From a bacterium (GTDB taxonomy: Bacteria > Elusimicrobiota > Elusimicrobia > UBA1565 > UBA9628): DNA of 24,311 nt. A model generated the notes under the pieces. That model saw only the letters and a program-made list of their open reading frames with translations. It did no database searches and was not told the origin of the DNA. A program made the translations under genes and the position numbers. The stretch's first letter is position 1; each line of letters starts with the position of its first letter. This document shows positions 13,923 to 22,456 of this stretch, piece by piece. Location: positions 1-24,311 of the forward strand of contig JAJYFI010000003.1 of assembly GCA_021790955.1 (NCBI GenBank). The letters run 5' to 3'.

Positions 13923-15233
13923 CTAGGGAACGCGCGGATTGATCCGATCGGTCCCGAAATAAGGGATGAGCGGCTCCGGGATTCTCACGCCGCCGTCCGC
14001 TTGCTGGAAGTTCTCGAGAATGGCGGCGAACAGGCGCCCGACGGCGACCCCGCTGCCGTTTAAGGTATGGATCCACTCCAGGGGCTGCTTAGGAGCTCTC
14101 CGAAAACGAGCGTTCATCCTCCGGGCCTGAAAATCGCCGCAGTCGGAGCAGGAGGAAATCTCCCGGAACTTCCCTTCCCCGGGCATCCAGACCTCGAGAT
14201 CGTAGGTTTTGCGGGAGGCGAAGCCCAGGTCCCCGGCGCAAAGCTCGATGACCCGGTAGCGAAGCCCCAGGTTCTTAAGAACTCCCTCCGCGTCCAAGGT
14301 CAGAGACTCCAAGGCGGCGAGAGAATCCTCCGGCTTCGTCACCCAGACGAGCTCCACCTTGTCGAACTGGTGGTTGCGGATGAGGCCCCGCACGTCCTTG
14401 CCGTAGGAACCCGCCTCCTGGCGAAAGCAAGGGGTGTAGGCGCACCACTTGCGGGGCAGGTCCTTTGCCTCCAGGACGCTTTCGCGCGCGAGATTCGTCA
14501 GCGGCACCTCGGCCGTCGGGATGAGGTAGAGCGCGCCTCCTTCCTGCTCCTCGGTCGACCCCGTCTTGTAGAGCTGCTCCTCGAACTTGGGGAGCTGCCC
14601 GGTCCCCTCCAAGATCTCCGGGCGAACGAGCGCCGGAGGCCATATCTCCTCGTAGCCCGCGGCGATGTGGCGTTCGAGCTGATAGCGGATGATCGCACGG
14701 ACGAGCTTGGCCCCGGCGCCCCGCCAGAGACAGAAACGGGAGCCGGCGAGCTTCGCCGCCGCGGCGAAATCGAGAATTCCCAACCGCTCCCCGATCTCCT
14801 GGTGGTCGCGAGGCTTCACGCCGGCCGGCGCGGAAACCCCGGGGAACTCCCTGACGACCTTGTTGTCCTCGGGAGTGAGGCCCGGCGGCGCCGACTCGTG
14901 AGGCGGGTTGGGCAGGCCGAGCGCCGATTCCCGAAGCGCGCGCTCCAGAACGCCCAGCTCCTCCTCTTTGCTCGCCAGGGCCGCCTTGTCGAAGCCCGCG
15001 GTCTCCACGACGTCCTTCGGACCGGAGGCTCCCCCCTTGAACTTGATCTCAGCCATCCTCTTGGAGTAGGCGTTGCGCGCCGCGCGAAGCTCCTCGACTT
15101 CCGCGCGCAGGGACTTCTCGCGGGAGGCGATCTCCAGCAGGCCCTCAAAGGGCTCCACATAACGCCCGCCGCGCGATTTGTACGCCGCGCGAAGGGCGTC
15201 GGGATTTTTCCTCGCGAGGGCCAGGTCGATCAT
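13923..15233 (-). CDS. serS: Seryl-tRNA synthetase
   Basis: A 436-residue class II synthetase that charges tRNA-Ser. Residues about 30-100 form the long helical arm that binds the variable arm of tRNA-Ser. The catalytic core has TAEVPLTNL, motif 2 (CFRQEAGSYGKDVRGLIRNH then QFDKVELV), FREISSCSDCGDFQARRMN, and motif 3 (LNGSGVAVGRLFAAILENFQ). The protein ends VRIPEPLIPYFG as expected. The ATG at 15233 overlaps the stop of the upstream small secreted protein gene (ATGA), with GAGG 8 bases before it. It is the last gene in the series that starts at dnaA. Confidence 0.97.
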   Translation of the reverse strand: MIDLALARKNPDALRAAYKSRGGRYVEPFEGLLEIASREKSLRAEVEELRAARNAYSKRMAEIKFKGGASGPKDVVETAGFDKAALASKEEELGVLERALRESALGLPNPPHESAPPGLTPEDNKVVREFPGVSAPAGVKPRDHQEIGERLGILDFAAAAKLAGSRFCLWRGAGAKLVRAIIRYQLERHIAAGYEEIWPPALVRPEILEGTGQLPKFEEQLYKTGSTEEQEGGALYLIPTAEVPLTNLARESVLEAKDLPRKWCAYTPCFRQEAGSYGKDVRGLIRNHQFDKVELVWVTKPEDSLAALESLTLDAEGVLKNLGLRYRVIELCAGDLGFASRKTYDLEVWMPGEGKFREISSCSDCGDFQARRMNARFRRAPKQPLEWIHTLNGSGVAVGRLFAAILENFQQADGGVRIPEPLIPYFGTDRINPRVP

Positions 15234-15751
15234 TTGGAATACCTCAAATTCAGGTCCGCGGCGACGGACTGCAGCTTATCGGCGAGGTCGGCGCGCGGCT
15301 TGAGGACCGCTCGAAGATGGATAGAGACCGGGGCGGGCATGTCCGGGCCCGCGCTGTCTCTGAGATTGGAGCCCACGTTGGGGACCGCCAAGGAAAGCCG
15401 GCTGGTTTCGCCCGTCTTGATGCTCGGGATATGCCGCTCGTCCAAGTAGAAGGGGACATCCTCGAATCCTCCCCCCGGCAAAGCGTATCTCAAGGAGACG
15501 ACGTAGCGAAGCACGAGCCCGAGGACGGCGGGCGAGCCCCCGTTGACGAGAGTCGCCACGGCCCGGATGCGGCCGGGAAGCTTGGAGCCGGCGACGTCGG
15601 CCGACCGGACCTCCGTCCAGGCGGCGCCGCGGCCCGCGGTTCGCGGAAGGAGCCTCCAGGAGACCGCTTCGAGCCTCACGCCCCGAGGGTCCGGCGCAGG
15701 CGCGGCCAGAGCGGGCCCGCGGGCCGCGAGCGCGGCAAGGCACAGCGCCAC
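15230..15751 (-). CDS. Secreted protein of unknown function between gyrA and serS
   Basis: I do not recognise the family. The 173-residue product from GTG at 15751 begins MALCLAALAARGPALA-APAP, a hydrophobic signal core with an AxA cleavage site but no basic n-region. A CTG four codons upstream (15763) would add Met-Lys-Thr-Ala, giving a typical signal peptide, would overlap the gyrA stop as CTGA, and has GGGGAG at suitable spacing; the real start may be this CTG. The mature part is rich in beta strands (VATLVNGG, LRYVVSLRYALP, GETSRLSLAVPN, SIHLRAVLKPR), suggesting a small beta-sandwich. It overlaps serS at the 3' end. It has no cysteine in the mature part and no lipobox. Confidence 0.7.
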   Translation of the reverse strand: MALCLAALAARGPALAAPAPDPRGVRLEAVSWRLLPRTAGRGAAWTEVRSADVAGSKLPGRIRAVATLVNGGSPAVLGLVLRYVVSLRYALPGGGFEDVPFYLDERHIPSIKTGETSRLSLAVPNVGSNLRDSAGPDMPAPVSIHLRAVLKPRADLADKLQSVAADLNLRYSK

Positions 15752-15759
15752 CGCCGTTT

Positions 15760-18270
15760 TCAGCGCTTCTCCCCGTTTTGAGACGGCGCGGCGCCGTCGA
15801 TCGGAGGCTCGGAGGCGACGGCGGCCACCCGAGACACCTTGTCCCCCTCCTCCAGACGCACGAGGCGCACGCCCTGGGTGTTTCGGGAAATGGTCTTGAT
15901 GTCGCGGCAGCGAAGCCGGATCATCTTCCCTTGGGTCGTCATCACCATGAGGTCGTCCTCCGACTGGACGAGCTTGACCGCGATCACGGGGCCGTTGCGG
16001 TCGCCCGTCTTGATCGTGATCACTCCCGATCCGCCGCGGTGGCGGATCGGGTATTCGGAGAGCTCGGTCCTCTTGCCGAAACCGCGCTCGCAGACGGTGA
16101 GAATGGTCTTCTTGCAGCCGGCCGGGAAGGTCTCAAGAGCGACCACCTGGTCCCCGGACTCAAGGCGCATGCCGCGCACCCCGGCGGCGTTGCGTCCCAT
16201 GGAGCGCACGTCCTTTTCCGAGAAGCGGATGGCCATGCCTTCCCGCGAGGCGACGAGAATCTCGTCCGCGCCCGATGTGTGCTGGACGTCGACGAGGACG
16301 TCCCCCTCGGCAAGGCTGATCGCGATGATGCCGGAGCGGCGGATGTTGGCGAAGTCCGCCAGGGGGGTCTTTTTGACCGTGCCGTTGCGCGTCGCGAGGA
16401 CGAGGAAGGTCGATTTCCCCTTGGCCTCTTCAAAGGAGCGGATCGGGATGGTCGAGGTGATCTTCTCCTCTCCGGAGATCGCGAGCAGGTTCACGACGGC
16501 CTTCCCGCGGGAAATGCGGTTCCCTTCCGGCACCTCGTAGGCTTTGAGCGCGAAGACCCGGCCGCGATTCGTGAAGAAGAGAAGCGTCGCATGCGTGTCG
16601 GTCACGAAGAAGTGCTCGATAAAGTCCTCTTCCTTGACGTCCGCCGCAGTGATTCCCTTGCCCCCCCGCCCCTGCGCCTCGTAGGTCGAGAGAGGGATCC
16701 GCTTGATGTAGCCGCCGTTGGAGAGGGAGATGACGGCCTCCTCCTTGGCGATGAGGTCCTCGAGGGAGAGCTCGCTCGACTCGGCGGTGATCTGGCTCTT
16801 GCGCTTGTCGCCGAATTTTTCCGCGACCTCCCCGTACTCCTTGATGACGAGCCCCATGAGTTTCTTGGGATCGCCCAGGATTTCCTTGAGCTCCTTGATG
16901 CGCTTCATGAGCTCCGCGTGCTCCTTGGCGATATCGTCGGCGGAGAGCCGGGTGAGCTGATGCAAGCGCATGTCGAGGATCGCCTGGGCCTGGGCCTGCG
17001 TGAGCTCGAACTCGGCGACGAGCTTGATCTTGGCTTCGGCGGGGTCCTTGGCGCCGCGGATGATCTTGATGACGCGATCCAAGTTCTTGAGCGCGATGAG
17101 GAAGCCCTCGAGGATCGAAGCCCGCTCGGAGGCCTTGCGCAGCTCGTGGCGCGTGCGCCTCTCGACGACGACCCGGCGATGCTCGACCGTATGGACGAGG
17201 ATGTCCCGCAGGCTCAGGACCCTCGGGCGGCCGTCCACGAGTGCGAGAAGAATCACGCCGAAGGTGGTCTCGAGCTGGGTGTGTTTGTAGAGCTGGTTCA
17301 TGACCACGTGGGCGTTCGCGTCGCGCTTGACCTCGATGACGACACGCATGCCGGAGCGGTCGGACTCGTCGCGGATGTCGGAGATGTCGGGGATCTTTTT
17401 TTCCCGGACGAGCTCGGCGATGCTCTCGAGGAGGGTCGCCTTGTTGACCTGATAGGGAAGCTCCGTCACGATAATCGCCTCACGGTTGCCCTTCATTTCC
17501 TCGATTTCGACCTTCGCCTGGACGCGCACGGAGCCGCGGCCGGTCTCAAAATAGTCGCGAATCCCGCTTTTCCCTCGGATGATGCCTCCGGTCGGGAAAT
17601 CGGGTCCCTTCACGATCTTGAGAAGCTCCGCGGTCGTGATCTCGGGGTTCTTGGCGACGGCGACGGCGGCCTCGCAGATCTCCGCCAGATTGTGGGGAGG
17701 GATGTTGGTCGCCATGCCGACGGCGATCCCGGAGGAGCCGTTGACGAGAAGATTGGGAGCCTTCGCGGGAAGGACGAGAGGCTCGACCGTGGTATTGTCG
17801 AAGTTGGGGATGAAATCGACGGTCTCCTTCTCGATGTCCGTTAGGACTTCCTCCGCGAACTGGGCCAGGCGGCACTCCGTGTAACGGTAGGCGGCCGGGG
17901 GGTCGCCGTCGATCGAGCCGAAGTTTCCCTGCCCATCGACCAGGGGATGGAGCAGCGAAAATTCCTGCACCATGCGCACGAGCGCGTCATAGACCGCCAT
18001 GTCGCCGTGGGGATGGTATTTCTTGAGAACCTCGCCGACGACTCCGGCGCATTTCGTGTATTTCTTGTTGGAGGCAAGGCCCTCCTGATGCATCGCGTAT
18101 AGGATGCGGCGATGGACGGGTTTCAAGCCGTCCCGCACGTCGGGAAGGGCGCGACCGACGATGACCGACATCGCGTAGTCGATATAGGACGACTTCATCT
18201 CCGCGCCGACGTCGCGCGGGATGATGCTTTCCGGCGGCTCTTGCGGCAGGCCCATCTGCGGTTCAGCCAT
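15760..18270 (-). CDS. gyrA: DNA gyrase subunit A
   Basis: An 836-residue subunit of the ATP-dependent supercoiling topoisomerase. The winged-helix region has ALPDVRDGLKPVHRRIL and the active-site tyrosine Y130 in YRYTECRLA. The tower, coiled coil and C-gate follow (QAQAILDMRLHQLTRL). The C-terminal beta-pinwheel begins with the GyrA box QGRGGKG (533-539), close to the canonical QRRGGKG. This box separates gyrase from ParC, so it is GyrA. The residue equivalent to E. coli Ser83 is Met91 (HPHGDMAVYD), while the Asp87 equivalent (D95) is kept. The ATG at 18270 has GAGGG 8 bases upstream. It follows gyrB after 24 bases. Confidence 0.97.
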   Translation of the reverse strand: MAEPQMGLPQEPPESIIPRDVGAEMKSSYIDYAMSVIVGRALPDVRDGLKPVHRRILYAMHQEGLASNKKYTKCAGVVGEVLKKYHPHGDMAVYDALVRMVQEFSLLHPLVDGQGNFGSIDGDPPAAYRYTECRLAQFAEEVLTDIEKETVDFIPNFDNTTVEPLVLPAKAPNLLVNGSSGIAVGMATNIPPHNLAEICEAAVAVAKNPEITTAELLKIVKGPDFPTGGIIRGKSGIRDYFETGRGSVRVQAKVEIEEMKGNREAIIVTELPYQVNKATLLESIAELVREKKIPDISDIRDESDRSGMRVVIEVKRDANAHVVMNQLYKHTQLETTFGVILLALVDGRPRVLSLRDILVHTVEHRRVVVERRTRHELRKASERASILEGFLIALKNLDRVIKIIRGAKDPAEAKIKLVAEFELTQAQAQAILDMRLHQLTRLSADDIAKEHAELMKRIKELKEILGDPKKLMGLVIKEYGEVAEKFGDKRKSQITAESSELSLEDLIAKEEAVISLSNGGYIKRIPLSTYEAQGRGGKGITAADVKEEDFIEHFFVTDTHATLLFFTNRGRVFALKAYEVPEGNRISRGKAVVNLLAISGEEKITSTIPIRSFEEAKGKSTFLVLATRNGTVKKTPLADFANIRRSGIIAISLAEGDVLVDVQHTSGADEILVASREGMAIRFSEKDVRSMGRNAAGVRGMRLESGDQVVALETFPAGCKKTILTVCERGFGKRTELSEYPIRHRGGSGVITIKTGDRNGPVIAVKLVQSEDDLMVMTTQGKMIRLRCRDIKTISRNTQGVRLVRLEEGDKVSRVAAVASEPPIDGAAPSQNGEKR

Positions 18271-18294
18271 GATCTTTTCCCTCGAATGTCCTGA

Positions 18295-20820
18295 TTAAAT
18301 GTCGAGATTGCGGACTTCCCGCGCGTGCCGTTCGATGAAGGCCCGCCGCGGCTCGACTCGGTCGCCCATGAGGGTCGTAAAGGCCGCTTCCGCGTCCGCA
18401 GGATCGTCCAAACGGACCTTGAGAAGTTTGCGGCGGGCGGGGTCCATCGTCGTCTCCCAGAGCTGCTCCGCATTCATTTCGCCTAAACCCTTGTAGCGCT
18501 GGATCGAGGCACCGGCTCGTCCCGAGTGGCGGGCCATCTCCAGGAGTTCCTTCAAGCTGTATCCCTCCGTCTGCGTCTTTTCCGTCCTTGCGACGAAGAG
18601 GGGCTTCGACTTCTCGTCTCTCGTCACGTCGAACCATTTGAGATCGAGACCCATGTCCTTGAGGCGATCCGCGAGCTTCTCAAGTTTGGGCATTTCCCAT
18701 AGTTCCTGCATGTCGGGCTCAAGCGAGGCGTCGTCGATAGGCGCCGGCTCGGATGTCTCGGCTCCTTTCGCGGACTCGGCGCCCAACTCCGCCCTCTTCT
18801 TGGCGACGTAGTTCTTGCGGTAGTCGAGCCATTCCCTGTCGCTCGAGAAGAACAAATGCCGGCCCGGTCCTTCCTCCACGCGGAAGAGCGGGAGTTTTCC
18901 CTTCGCCTTGAACGAGAGGAAATCCGGAAGCCCAAGCCCCTTCTTCTCAAGGTGGCGCAGGATATTCTCAAGCTCGGCCAGGAGCTTGAGGAGATCCTTG
19001 AGCTCGCCAGGCGAAAGTTTCTTTGACTTGCCGTTCGCGGGATTCATCGCGGTGATCTCGAGAGAGCGGATGCCCTCGTCGAGCAGCCATTTCTCCATCT
19101 TCTCCTCGGTCTCGATATACATCTCCATCTTCCCGCGCTTGACCTTGTAGAGCGGCGGCTGGGCGATAAAGACGTGCCCTTTATCGAGCAAGGGTTTGAG
19201 CTGCCGGTAAAAGAAGGTCAGAAGCAGCGTCCGGATATGCTGGCCGTCGACGTCGGCGTCCGCCATGATGATGAGCTTGTGATAACGGAGCTTATCGAGC
19301 TTGAAGCCCTCATCTCCTTCCTGTCCTACGCCCGTACCGATCGCGGCGATCAAGGTGCGGACCTCCTCGTTTGAGAGTATCTTGACGAGGCGGGCCTTCT
19401 CGACGTTGAGGATTTTTCCCTTGATCGGCAAAATGGCCTGATAGCCGCGATCACGCGCCGTTTTCGCCGTGCCGCCGGCGGATTGTCCTTCCACGATGAA
19501 GAGCTCGGCTCGCTCGGGGTTGCGCTCCTGGCAGTCGGCGAGCTTGCCTGGAAGGCTCGACGAGTCGAGAACTCCCTTGCGCCGCGTGAGCTCTTTGGCG
19601 CGCCGGGCGGCCTCGCGGGCTTCGCCGGCCGCGATCGACTTCTGGCAGATCGCCTTGGCCGTCGCGGGATTCTCCTCGAAGAAGGTCGTCAAGGAGTCCC
19701 CGGCGATCGACTTCACCAAACCCTCGATTTCCTGGTTGCCGAGCTTGGTCTTGGTCTGGCCCTCGAACTGAGGATTGGGCATTTTAACCGATAAAACGAG
19801 CACGAGGCCCTCGCGCACATCGTCGCCCGTGACGTTGTAGTCCTTGCCCTTGAGCATGTCGTACTTGCGGATGTAGTCGTTGATGACGCGGGTCAGGGCC
19901 GATCGGAAGCCCGAAAGATGGGTGCCTCCCTCGGGAGTCTTGATGTTGTTGACGAAGGAATAGACGTTCTCGGAATATTCCTCGTTGTAGTGGAGGGCGA
20001 ACTCGACGGAGACGTCGTCTTTCGTCTTCGACAAGGAGATCGTCTCCGGGTGGATCACCTTCTTGTTGGCGTTCAAATGTTTGACGAACTGGGAGATGCC
20101 CCCCTCGTAATGAAAGGTCTGGGTCTTGTCCTCCCGCTCGTCGATGAGGGTGATCTGGGCTCCGGCGTTGAGGAAGGCGAGCTCGCGCAGACGGTTGGCG
20201 AGGACGTCGTAGGAGTAGACATTGGAGCCGAAAATCTCGGCGTCCGCCTTAAAGATCACCTTGGTCCCATGCTCTTCGGACTTGCCGGCGTTGACGACGC
20301 CCGTCTGCGGCTTGCCGCGCGCATAGCGCTGCTTCCAAACGCGGCCGGCGCGGTAGACCTCCACCTCAAGCCATTCGGAGAGGGCGTTCACGACCGAGAC
20401 GCCGACGCCGTGGAGGCCGCCCGAAACCTTATACGCTTTCTGGTCGAACTTGCCTCCGGCATGGAGGATCGTCATGACGACCTCGAGGGCGGATTTGCCC
20501 CGCAAATGAGCCGGAAGCTTCGGGTCTTTCATGGGGTCGACGGGGATGCCCGAGCCGTTGTCGAGGACCGTCACGACGTTGTCCTGCTGAAGGATCACCT
20601 CGATCGAGGAGCACCGCCCCGCCAGGATTTCATCGACCGAATTGTCGACGACTTCATAGACAAGGTGATGGAGTCCCGCGACGCCCGTGGAGCCGATATA
20701 CATGGCCGGGCGCTTGCGCACCGCCTCGAGGCCCTCGAGAACCTGAATTTTTGAGGCGTCGTAGATATCCGTCGGCGCTCCCGTCTGCGGCTCCCGTTCC
20801 TTGACCGTTTCCTCAGGCAT
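18295..20820 (-). CDS. gyrB: DNA gyrase subunit B
   Basis: An 841-residue ATPase subunit. The GHKL ATP site includes EVVDNSVDE (Asn60), DNGSGIPVD and GGLHGVGVSVVNALS. The TOPRIM domain has LFIVEGQSAGGTAK (E444) and MADADVDGQHIRTLLL. An insertion of about 170 residues in TOPRIM (after MYIETEEK, with acidic and Lys-rich segments) is like that of E. coli-type GyrB. The C-terminus has QRYKGLGEMNAEQLWETTM. The residue equivalent to E. coli Asp426 is Gln446 (EGQSAGG instead of EGDSAGG). The ATG at 20820 is chosen because GGGGAGG precedes it by 6 bases; an earlier in-frame start at 20847 would overlap dciA. gyrA follows. Confidence 0.97.
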   Translation of the reverse strand: MPEETVKEREPQTGAPTDIYDASKIQVLEGLEAVRKRPAMYIGSTGVAGLHHLVYEVVDNSVDEILAGRCSSIEVILQQDNVVTVLDNGSGIPVDPMKDPKLPAHLRGKSALEVVMTILHAGGKFDQKAYKVSGGLHGVGVSVVNALSEWLEVEVYRAGRVWKQRYARGKPQTGVVNAGKSEEHGTKVIFKADAEIFGSNVYSYDVLANRLRELAFLNAGAQITLIDEREDKTQTFHYEGGISQFVKHLNANKKVIHPETISLSKTKDDVSVEFALHYNEEYSENVYSFVNNIKTPEGGTHLSGFRSALTRVINDYIRKYDMLKGKDYNVTGDDVREGLVLVLSVKMPNPQFEGQTKTKLGNQEIEGLVKSIAGDSLTTFFEENPATAKAICQKSIAAGEAREAARRAKELTRRKGVLDSSSLPGKLADCQERNPERAELFIVEGQSAGGTAKTARDRGYQAILPIKGKILNVEKARLVKILSNEEVRTLIAAIGTGVGQEGDEGFKLDKLRYHKLIIMADADVDGQHIRTLLLTFFYRQLKPLLDKGHVFIAQPPLYKVKRGKMEMYIETEEKMEKWLLDEGIRSLEITAMNPANGKSKKLSPGELKDLLKLLAELENILRHLEKKGLGLPDFLSFKAKGKLPLFRVEEGPGRHLFFSSDREWLDYRKNYVAKKRAELGAESAKGAETSEPAPIDDASLEPDMQELWEMPKLEKLADRLKDMGLDLKWFDVTRDEKSKPLFVARTEKTQTEGYSLKELLEMARHSGRAGASIQRYKGLGEMNAEQLWETTMDPARRKLLKVRLDDPADAEAAFTTLMGDRVEPRRAFIERHAREVRNLDI

Positions 20821-20843
20821 CTTTTTCCTCCCCTTGTCGCTTC

Positions 20844-21185
20844 TCACGCCGAATGCGTCAAAATAGCCTTAATCCTCTTGATCCACGGCTTGTCGAAATA
20901 ACGATTAAGGGACTCGATCAATTCGGTTTCCCTCATATGAAGCTCCTGCACCGCCGACGCCGAGCCGGGCCTCACGAAAAGAACCCCTCTCTTGATTCCC
21001 ACCAATTCCCAATGCCGCGACCACGACCCTATTTCCCGGTCCCAGGCGGCGTTCAGGATGGCGGTCTTGTCAAAACGTATCTCCGCGCGCTTTTTGAAGG
21101 CTCCAAGGAGGCCGGCGGGGGTCGTCAAACCGGGAATCCCCCCCTGCTCCCTTTTGGAGCGAACGGCTATCGGGCGGCTCGGCAC
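20844..21185 (-). CDS. dciA: DciA-like protein (DUF721), helicase loader candidate
   Basis: A 113-residue basic protein with the DUF721 pattern: AILNAAWDREIGSWSRHWEL, then VGIKRGVLFVRPGSASAVQE, LHMRETELIESLNRYF and the end IKRIKAIL. DciA is the ancestral bacterial loader of the DnaB helicase, replaced by DnaC or DnaI in some lineages. The gene sits between dnaN and gyrB, where recF and a DUF721 gene usually lie. The GTG start at 21185 shares one base with the dnaN TAG stop, and GAGG lies 5 bases before it, inside dnaN. The family call rests on size, context and this weak pattern. Confidence 0.78.
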   Translation of the reverse strand: MPSRPIAVRSKREQGGIPGLTTPAGLLGAFKKRAEIRFDKTAILNAAWDREIGSWSRHWELVGIKRGVLFVRPGSASAVQELHMRETELIESLNRYFDKPWIKRIKAILTHSA

Positions 21186-22312
21186 TAAATCCTCATCGGC
21201 ATGACGATAAAGCGGTAGTCGGCGCCTCCCACGGGCTCAATGAGAGCAGGGTTGAGCGCGCTTGTGAGAGTGAGCGAGGTCTCCGGGGCGTCGAGGCGTT
21301 TCAAGGCGTCGATCATGAATTGAGGGTTGAAAGCGACGACCATCTCCTCCCCCTCGTAGCGCGCCGGCATCTCATCCTCGAATTCAAGATACGGGCTCGA
21401 CGCCGAGACCTTTAAGCTTCCCGACTTCAAAAGATACTTGACGGACCCGCCGCGCTCCACGGCGCAAAGAGAAGCCCTTTTCGTCACGGCCAGGAAATCC
21501 GCCGTCTTCATCACGGCGGCATGATCCTTCTTTCCTTTTGCGGGGATAAGCTGATCGTAGCGAGGGTAGGGGCCGCCGATCAGGCGCGATAGGAGAGTCG
21601 TTTCCCTGATTTGAAACGCGATCTGATTCTCGGAAACCGCGACCCAGGCGTTCTCCTTGGAATCGGCGGGAAGATCCCAGGCGCTCAAGAGCCGCATTAA
21701 TTCATTAAGAATCTTCGTTGGGACGATGATCTGGAATTCCTTGTCCTTCTGCAGGACAGCCCGGCTCGCGACGGCGAGACGCCTGCCATCGGTGGCGGCA
21801 AGTTCCAGGACCCCCGCCTTCGCCGACCAATAGACACCGTTCAAGGCGTGCCTCGTCTCATCATTGGCGGCGGAAAAGATGGTCCGGCTGATCATCTCCC
21901 CGATCGCCGCGGCCGGAACCACAAAGGCCGCGTCGCGGCTGAACTCGGGCAGGAGCGGGTATTCGGATTTTGGGGCCCCCAAGATATCGAAGCGCGTGCG
22001 GCCGCACTTAAGCTGGACCTTGCCGGACGCATCGGCCGCGAGCTCGATGTCCTGGTTTTCCGGAAGGCTGTGCAGGATGTCCGCGAATTTCTTCGCCGGG
22101 ATGGTGATGCTCCCTTCCGCCTCCACCTCGACGGGAATATAGTGCTTGACGCCCATCTCAAGGTCCGTCGACACGACCTTGAGCTTGGACTTTTCCGTCT
22201 CCATCATAAAATTCAAGAGGATCGGAAGAGTCGTCCGCGCGGACAGCCCCGATTGCACGGTTTGGACTCCGTCCACAAGCTCCGATTTCTGACAATGAAT
22301 TTTCATAATCAT
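21185..22312 (-). CDS. dnaN: DNA polymerase III beta sliding clamp
   Basis: A 375-residue clamp that encircles DNA and tethers the polymerase. Three DNA-clamp domains are seen. Characteristic segments are TTLPILLNFMMETEKSKL, STDLEMGVKHYIPVEV, the ATDGRRLAVAS stretch of domain two, GGPYPRYDQLIP, and the conserved C-terminal FIVMPMRI. Family position and length are normal. Two starts are possible: ATG at 22312 (GAG six bases upstream) or ATG at 22306 (MKIHCQKSEL, which aligns better with other DnaN N-termini). It follows dnaA after 144 bases carrying DnaA-box-like sites. Confidence 0.97.
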   Translation of the reverse strand: MIMKIHCQKSELVDGVQTVQSGLSARTTLPILLNFMMETEKSKLKVVSTDLEMGVKHYIPVEVEAEGSITIPAKKFADILHSLPENQDIELAADASGKVQLKCGRTRFDILGAPKSEYPLLPEFSRDAAFVVPAAAIGEMISRTIFSAANDETRHALNGVYWSAKAGVLELAATDGRRLAVASRAVLQKDKEFQIIVPTKILNELMRLLSAWDLPADSKENAWVAVSENQIAFQIRETTLLSRLIGGPYPRYDQLIPAKGKKDHAAVMKTADFLAVTKRASLCAVERGGSVKYLLKSGSLKVSASSPYLEFEDEMPARYEGEEMVVAFNPQFMIDALKRLDAPETSLTLTSALNPALIEPVGGADYRFIVMPMRI

Positions 22313-22456
22313 CTTAATCTCTATTCATGCTGGGGAATTGGTGGATAAGAGGCCCGCGGAGACTCAATCCGTCTGGGGATGGATGGGTGAAAAGTTTCCC
22401 CAAATTATCCACGGCATCCACAGGGAGGGAAGGATAAGCATCTTGTGCACAGTTCA
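22313..22456. promoter_or_regulatory. dnaA-dnaN intergenic region with DnaA-box-like sites (possible oriC part)
   Basis: Several 9-mers resemble TTATNCACA: TTATCCACC (inverted, 22348-22340), TTATCCACG (22405-22413), GCATCCACA (22414-22422) and TTGTGCACA (22443-22451). Each has one or two mismatches. The region is not AT-rich. It may be one half of a two-part origin together with the sites upstream of dnaA, or a dnaN regulatory region. Confidence 0.55.

Noticed and set aside
15778..17844. A 688-codon open frame on the plus strand opposite gyrA, and similar long frames opposite serS, cinA and dnaA
   Set aside because: They are complements of well-identified genes in GC-rich DNA, have Asp/Leu/Gly/Arg-biased composition and no domain pattern.
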